From Bacteroidota bacterium (lineage in GTDB: Bacteria; Bacteroidota; Bacteroidia; Chitinophagales; Chitinophagaceae), in NCBI GenBank assembly GCA_018268015.1, contig JAFDXJ010000047.1, positions 1 through 59,003 of the forward strand: DNA of 59,003 nucleotides, written 5' to 3'. Positions 54,729-59,003 of the stretch are shown here, one piece after another. The translations under genes were made by a program, and so were the position numbers. A model generated the notes under the pieces. It was not told the DNA's origin, searched no databases, and was given only the letters and a program-made list of their open reading frames with translations. Each line of letters begins with the position of its first letter. Within the stretch, counting starts at the first letter, position 1.

Positions 54729-55937
54729 TTAAATCAAAGCCTGTAATTGCAAATAAAATTTTTCTGCAATCTTACTTCTTTCAAAGTTATTTAATACATA
54801 CGTTTTTCCCTGGTTTCCCAAAGTTCTTTTTAAATCCGGATTTAGATACAATTCCATGATCGCACAGGCTAAAGCATCTGCATTTTCAGGTTCAAAATAA
54901 ATTCCTGTTTTGCCTTCATTGATAAAAAGCGTTCTCGCTTCTCCGTCCACACCCAGCAGGATGGGTTTACCAAATGCAAGCGGCTCAAAAAGTTTTGATG
55001 GAATTGCTCCTTTAAATAAATCCAGCTTTCTTAAAGGTACGATATATGCATCACAGGATTCAATTTCTGATAAAACAAAGTCCCGGGGCATATTGGGTTT
55101 AAAGGTCACATTTTGCAGGGATAAAGTTTCCTTTAAATGCAATAATCTTTCTTTTTCAGGCCCATCACCAATGATAGTAAAATGGATGTCTGCTTTATCT
55201 TGTAATATTCGGGCTGCATGTAATATTACTTCCAACCCTTGTGCATGGCCCAATATGCCGGCATACAATAAATGAAAACCATTCTCTTCGACTTTGCAGA
55301 TATTTTTTGGTGCAGTCAAAAAAAAGATATCATCAACCCCATTGGGAAACCAGTATAATTTCTTACCCGGTATCATTTGATCAATTGCTTCAAGGATTCC
55401 TTGTGTTTGCCCACTGATGAGATCCGAATTTTTATAAATCCATTGTGCCAGTTTGTATGAACGTTGAAGTATCCATTTATTTTTGATAATACCCATTTTT
55501 TCAGCGCTTTCAGGCCATAAGTCAGATACATTAAAAACAAGGCGGCATTTCCATTTTCTCTTTAAAAAGATGGCTGTTATGCCCAGAAATAATGGTGGCG
55601 ATTCGCAAAGAATGATATCCGGAGGAAGAATTTTTTTTCGTGCATTCCGCCATGCATTCAGGGTGAAAGAAATATAATTTGCAAGCCTGTAATAAAATCC
55701 TTTCTTTTTACTTACAAAAAGATTTGAGCGATGTACATTGATCCCATTGATTTTTTCAAAAGAATAAGATTTTCTTTGATAACCGGGATAAATTTCCTGT
55801 TTTGGATAATTAGGTAATGCAGTCATCACGTCCACCGCTGCACCAAAAGACTGAAGGTGCTCTGCCAGGCTGGACAAACGGTTCTGGGGGGCGCCAGTTT
55901 CTGGTAAATAATATTGTGTTAGTATGAATATTTTCAC
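54729..55937 (-). CDS. Glycosyltransferase family 4 (WbuB-like)
   Basis: The 402-residue GT-B enzyme begins KIFILTQYYLPETGAPQNRL, has VFNVSDLWPESAEKMG, a nucleotide-sugar domain with FPNGVDD and AGILGHAQGLE, and SKLFEPLAFGKPIL near the C-terminus. It resembles WbuB-type transferases for N-acetyl-fucosamine or related sugars in O-antigen loci. The start is GTG 55937, 7 bases after the epimerase stop. Confidence 0.88.
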   Translation of the reverse strand: MKIFILTQYYLPETGAPQNRLSSLAEHLQSFGAAVDVMTALPNYPKQEIYPGYQRKSYSFEKINGINVHRSNLFVSKKKGFYYRLANYISFTLNAWRNARKKILPPDIILCESPPLFLGITAIFLKRKWKCRLVFNVSDLWPESAEKMGIIKNKWILQRSYKLAQWIYKNSDLISGQTQGILEAIDQMIPGKKLYWFPNGVDDIFFLTAPKNICKVEENGFHLLYAGILGHAQGLEVILHAARILQDKADIHFTIIGDGPEKERLLHLKETLSLQNVTFKPNMPRDFVLSEIESCDAYIVPLRKLDLFKGAIPSKLFEPLAFGKPILLGVDGEARTLFINEGKTGIYFEPENADALACAIMELYLNPDLKRTLGNQGKTYVLNNFERSKIAEKFYLQLQALI

Positions 55938-55944
55938 AAAATGG

Positions 55945-57021
55945 TCACATTGCTAATAATGTGCGGGCAATTTTTTCACCTGCATGCCCATCACCATATA
56001 AAGCGAAAGATACTGGAAATGCTTTTGATAAAAAAATCCGGGCCATAGGAATAATTTTTTCTTTATCTGATCCGGAAAGAAAACTAAAACCATTTTCTAC
56101 CAGTTCTACCCATTCTGTTTCTTCTCTTAATGTAATACAATATTTTTTAAAAAAATAGGCTTCTTTTTGTAAGCCGCCACTATCCGTAATGACCAATGAT
56201 GAATGATGGATCAATTGCAACATATCAAAATAACCAACCGGCTGGATCACTTCAAAATCAATATCAAAGCCATACTTATCAACTAATTTTTTTGTACCTG
56301 GATGCATCGGACATATCACTTCAATGTCTTTATGCAAAGTATTCAGTGCAAAAATGATATCATGCATTTTCTCAACTGTGAAAACATTTTCGGGGCGATG
56401 TATAGTTGCTAAAATAAATTTCTTATCTCTCTTCAAATATTTTTCAATGGCTCTTTCACTTGACTTTTGAAAATAATAATTGGCAGCATCCAACATCACA
56501 TCACCTGTATTTTCCATGGTATGAAAAGTTGTATTAAAACCTTCTTCCTGCAAATGGCTTATAGCTATTTCAGTTGGGCAAAAAAGAAAGCGACTGACTT
56601 TATCCGTGAGTATGCGATTGATTTCTTCCGGCATATCCCGGTTGAAACTTCTCAATCCTGCTTCTACATGTGCCACCGGAATATGTAGTTTCACCGCAGC
56701 CAATGCAGCGGCCAGTGTACTGTTCGTATCTCCATAGACCATCACTAATGCCGGCTTTTTCTGTAAAAATATTTCTTCTAATCCGGCCATCATTTTCCCG
56801 GTCATTGCACCATGCAAGGTTTCCTGTATTCCCAAATTATAAGCTGGTGACGGGATTTCCATTTCAGAAAAAAATATTTGCGACATATTATGATCATAAT
56901 GTTGCCCGGTATGTACAATCATTTCTTCAAAGAAATTTCCGTTTTGCAGCGCACGCGATACCACAGCTGCTTTGATAAATTGAGGTCTCGCTCCTACTAC
57001 AGTAATCAGCTTCTTTGCCAT
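55945..57021 (-). CDS. Non-hydrolysing UDP-N-acetylglucosamine 2-epimerase (WecB/WbpI type)
   Basis: The 358-residue enzyme has VVGARPQFIKAA, VHTGQHYDHNMS, GDTNSTLAAALAA, VAHVEAGLRSF and the MPEEINRILTD and TDSGGLQKEA active-site segments. WecB acts on UDP-GlcNAc; WbpI acts on UDP-GlcNAc3NAcA. The neighbours WbpB- and WbpD-type genes favour the second, but the sequence alone cannot decide. It starts 1 base after the stop of the CapK-like gene. Confidence 0.93.
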   Translation of the reverse strand: MAKKLITVVGARPQFIKAAVVSRALQNGNFFEEMIVHTGQHYDHNMSQIFFSEMEIPSPAYNLGIQETLHGAMTGKMMAGLEEIFLQKKPALVMVYGDTNSTLAAALAAVKLHIPVAHVEAGLRSFNRDMPEEINRILTDKVSRFLFCPTEIAISHLQEEGFNTTFHTMENTGDVMLDAANYYFQKSSERAIEKYLKRDKKFILATIHRPENVFTVEKMHDIIFALNTLHKDIEVICPMHPGTKKLVDKYGFDIDFEVIQPVGYFDMLQLIHHSSLVITDSGGLQKEAYFFKKYCITLREETEWVELVENGFSFLSGSDKEKIIPMARIFLSKAFPVSFALYGDGHAGEKIARTLLAM

Positions 57022-57022
57022 A

Positions 57023-58417
57023 TCAGTGCGGGTGTTTTATTTCGGAAATAACGGCCTGGAATTTTCCATTCCGGCTCAAAGGAATTTCCCGGCAAGTTTC
57101 AATATGAACTTTTAAATTTTCAAGTTGCGATGAAATTCGTTTTCGAATTTGTTCTTCATCTTCTTTCGAAAGACCTAATTCTGTTTCTACCCTGATTGTA
57201 ATTTCATCCAGAGAATGTTGAATGACCTGTGCTCGTTTGACAGATTTCAAATGATAAAAAACACGATGAAATCTTACCATTTGCCTGCCGTCTTTTCCAA
57301 TAATTACATCTTCCTGTCTGCCGCAGATTTCTTGTACCAAGGGCATATTTCTTCCACAAGTACAGGCCTTATCAGAAAGCATGATTTCATCGCCAATAGC
57401 ATAGCGAATGAGTGGTTGATCAAAATTGATAAAACCGGTACAATATACTTTCCCCACCACACCCGGTTCTACCGGTTTTAGATCTTCATCAAGCACCTCA
57501 ATAAGACCTGCATCAGGACTTATATGCAGGCCTCCAGCTTCACATTCGCTGATTAGTCCGCATGCTTCCACACCGCTCCAACTATCATACGTTTTACAAT
57601 GATAAACACTTGCAAACAATTGGCGCATTTCATCTGTTAGTTTTTCACTGGAGGTAATGACACATTTCAGCGGAAATGGATCCACCTGATTTTCCCTTAA
57701 AAGTTGAGCAAGAAAATAATTTGACATGGCATAACCTGTCATATACTGCACTTGATATTTTTTCATACCTTCCAAATAATTCAATGCATTTTTTTTGTTT
57801 ATATGATAGGCTGAAAAATAAACTTGTTTTTCTGCAGCATTATACCTGAAAAATGGAGGGCCTCCCGACGCTTTTGGCAATACACGCCTGCCCCCGATCA
57901 TTCCACGCGGCACCATACTGCTTACACCCGCCCAATTTCTAACCCGGCTTTCAAATAATGCATACCAACGCTGGTGCATCTTATGAGAAAATAAAATATT
58001 TACCGGAGTGCCGGTGCTTCCGCTACTCGGAAAAAATGCGCCACGCTTTTCCCTGGAATGGCTTAACAAAGATGTTGTGCCATTATTTTGCAAATCATAT
58101 TTTGATAAAACAGGAAACTGATTTAATGTATCTAAAGAAACATGATGGATGCTTTTCTCATGAAGCCCAAATTGAGCAAATCGTTGCTGATAATAGGGCA
58201 CGGTTTGCATAGCATGCAACAATAATTTTTGCAGTTGCTTTACCTGGTATTCATTCCATTGTTCTGAAGTAAAGTCTTCTCTGTTTTTAGCTTCATAATA
58301 TTCTTGATGAAATATACCGCCCATTCTTCTTTTTCTCCATGAGAAACCATAAGCTGACACCATCGCATTTTGTAATGCAACAGGAGCAACGCTATAAATT
58401 TTTTCTTTCAGATTCAA
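57023..58417 (-). CDS. CapK/phenylacetate-CoA-ligase-like adenylate-forming protein
   Basis: The 464-residue protein is in the ANL superfamily in the branch often found in capsule loci. The P-loop-like motif is SSGSTGTPVNILFSH; later motifs are YDSWSGVEACG, RYAIGDEI, the CTCGR knuckle and ICGRQEDVI. The start is TTG 58417, supported by AAGGAAG eight bases upstream; the next ATG is at residue 19. It heads the operon and may attach an acyl group or amino acid to the polysaccharide. Function unproven. Confidence 0.82.
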   Translation of the reverse strand: MNLKEKIYSVAPVALQNAMVSAYGFSWRKRRMGGIFHQEYYEAKNREDFTSEQWNEYQVKQLQKLLLHAMQTVPYYQQRFAQFGLHEKSIHHVSLDTLNQFPVLSKYDLQNNGTTSLLSHSREKRGAFFPSSGSTGTPVNILFSHKMHQRWYALFESRVRNWAGVSSMVPRGMIGGRRVLPKASGGPPFFRYNAAEKQVYFSAYHINKKNALNYLEGMKKYQVQYMTGYAMSNYFLAQLLRENQVDPFPLKCVITSSEKLTDEMRQLFASVYHCKTYDSWSGVEACGLISECEAGGLHISPDAGLIEVLDEDLKPVEPGVVGKVYCTGFINFDQPLIRYAIGDEIMLSDKACTCGRNMPLVQEICGRQEDVIIGKDGRQMVRFHRVFYHLKSVKRAQVIQHSLDEITIRVETELGLSKEDEEQIRKRISSQLENLKVHIETCREIPLSRNGKFQAVISEIKHPH

Positions 58418-58617
58418 GAAATAGCTTCCTTTAAGAATGGAATGGGATAAAATTACATTAAATCAGTTTATGAATGAATCCATGAATCACCATGCAAATA
58501 ACGCTTCATTTTAAGCACTGCAATTGATGATTTAATTGATAAAAAGGTCAACAGGCATCAATGATTTTTTTTGCTTTGAAAATCATTTGCTTAAATCAAA
58601 TTATTTCCATAATAAAA

Positions 58618-58636
58618 GCCGGGCACAAAACCCGGC
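58618..58636 (-). terminator. Terminator of the T9SS-domain gene
   Basis: GCCGGG and CCCGGC form a 6-bp GC stem with a seven-base loop; on the minus strand it continues TTTTATT, 47 bases after the stop at 58684. Confidence 0.75.
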
Positions 58637-58683
58637 CTCAATTAATCATTCACAATTAACCATTCACCATTAACAATTATTAA

Positions 58684-59003
58684 TTACTCCTTCACCATCT
58701 TCAACCTTACTACTTTCTCTCCCTGGGTTATTTGTATAAAATAGGCGCCCTGTGCTAAGCCGCGGATATTCAGTGTGGCTGTGCTTACCTTGTCAAAATG
58801 CTGACTGCTGATTTCTCTGCCCTGCATATCCATGATTTTGATAACAGACGCGCTGTTCTTATCTAAGCCTTTCACCGTTACCGTGTTTTTGGCCGGGTTG
58901 GGATAGAGGGATAGAACTCCGCTTTGGATAAAGTTTACTTTAAGTGTCTGGCTGTAACTAACTGTGCCATTCCGGGCATTTTCCCGGATGCGGTAATAGT
59001 TAT
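58684..59003 (-). CDS. Secreted protein, C-terminal T9SS sorting domain, 5' end outside window
   Basis: The open frame runs from the window edge to TAA at 58684. The last 70 or so residues are a T9SS type A sorting domain: VLSLYPNPAKNTVTVKG, then MQGREIS, LNIRGLAQGAYFIQI and a basic RLKMVKE end. The preceding NYYRIRENARNG and VSYSQTL strand is the same as in the gene at the left window edge. The passenger part is not in the window, so its function cannot be given. A terminator follows. Confidence 0.88.
   Translation of the reverse strand, partial: NYYRIRENARNGTVSYSQTLKVNFIQSGVLSLYPNPAKNTVTVKGLDKNSASVIKIMDMQGREISSQHFDKVSTATLNIRGLAQGAYFIQITQGEKVVRLKMVKE

Overview
The window is about 59 kb of AT-rich DNA from a member of the Bacteroidota, most likely a Chitinophagaceae-like organism. 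I infer this from several things. There are two type IX secretion (T9SS)/delta-60 type genes at the ends. Promoters fit the TTG-N19-21-TAnnTTTG pattern (hppD, rplU, the met operon, tRNA-Ala, tmRNA). There is a short RpoD-like sigma factor, a bacterial GH3 protein, a START-like protein and a pRiA4b ORF-3-like protein, and the tmRNA tag ends in AMAA. No genus can be assigned from the sequence alone.

Layout. 1-1553: 3'-truncated delta-60 repeat secreted protein. 1.8-15.9 kb: housekeeping block with htpG, pckA, an RpoD-like sigma factor, a START-like protein, an LptF/LptG-type permease, a CDF metal transporter, an M20 dipeptidase, an S4 RNA-binding protein, an SDR reductase, CCA-adding enzyme and trmD. 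16.2-19.3 kb: etfAB divergent from hppD. 19.3-22.6 kb: a complete SAM-I riboswitch with its promoter and terminator, controlling a cystathionine gamma-synthase-like gene and a homoserine dehydrogenase-like gene, then tmRNA on the other strand. 22.6-28 kb: rseP, dxr, GH3, rplU-rpmA and a histone H1-like repeat gene. 28.6-33.1 kb: mazG overlapping a 1248-residue histidine kinase. 33.4-36.4 kb: two orphan envelope genes, a SET-domain protein and mgtE. 36.6-41.4 kb: dnaK, an SSS-family symporter and prfB with a programmed +1 frameshift. 41.5-47.3 kb: a LuxR-type response regulator and a TPR histidine kinase, an alkaline-phosphatase-superfamily lipoprotein/secreted enzyme, an APC permease and tRNA-Ala(GGC).

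47.5-51.7 kb is the most system-like accessory locus: a tight four-gene operon of outer-membrane porin, Rieske-type lipoprotein, imelysin lipoprotein and di-haem oxidoreductase lipoprotein. It looks like a periplasmic redox/iron-acquisition module. 51.9-58.4 kb is a surface-polysaccharide locus. Five minus-strand genes (CapK-like adenylate-forming enzyme, WecB/WbpI-type epimerase, GT4 glycosyltransferase, WbpD-type acetyltransferase, WbpB-type dehydrogenase) face a second convergent WbpB paralogue. They suggest a diacetamido-uronic acid pathway (UDP-ManNAc3NAcA type), but the WbpA dehydrogenase and WbpE aminotransferase are not in the window.

The last 320 bases hold the C-terminal sorting domain of another secreted protein. 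Its final 61 bases match the first 61 bases of the window with three differences, all synonymous, so both edges lie inside copies of the same protein module.
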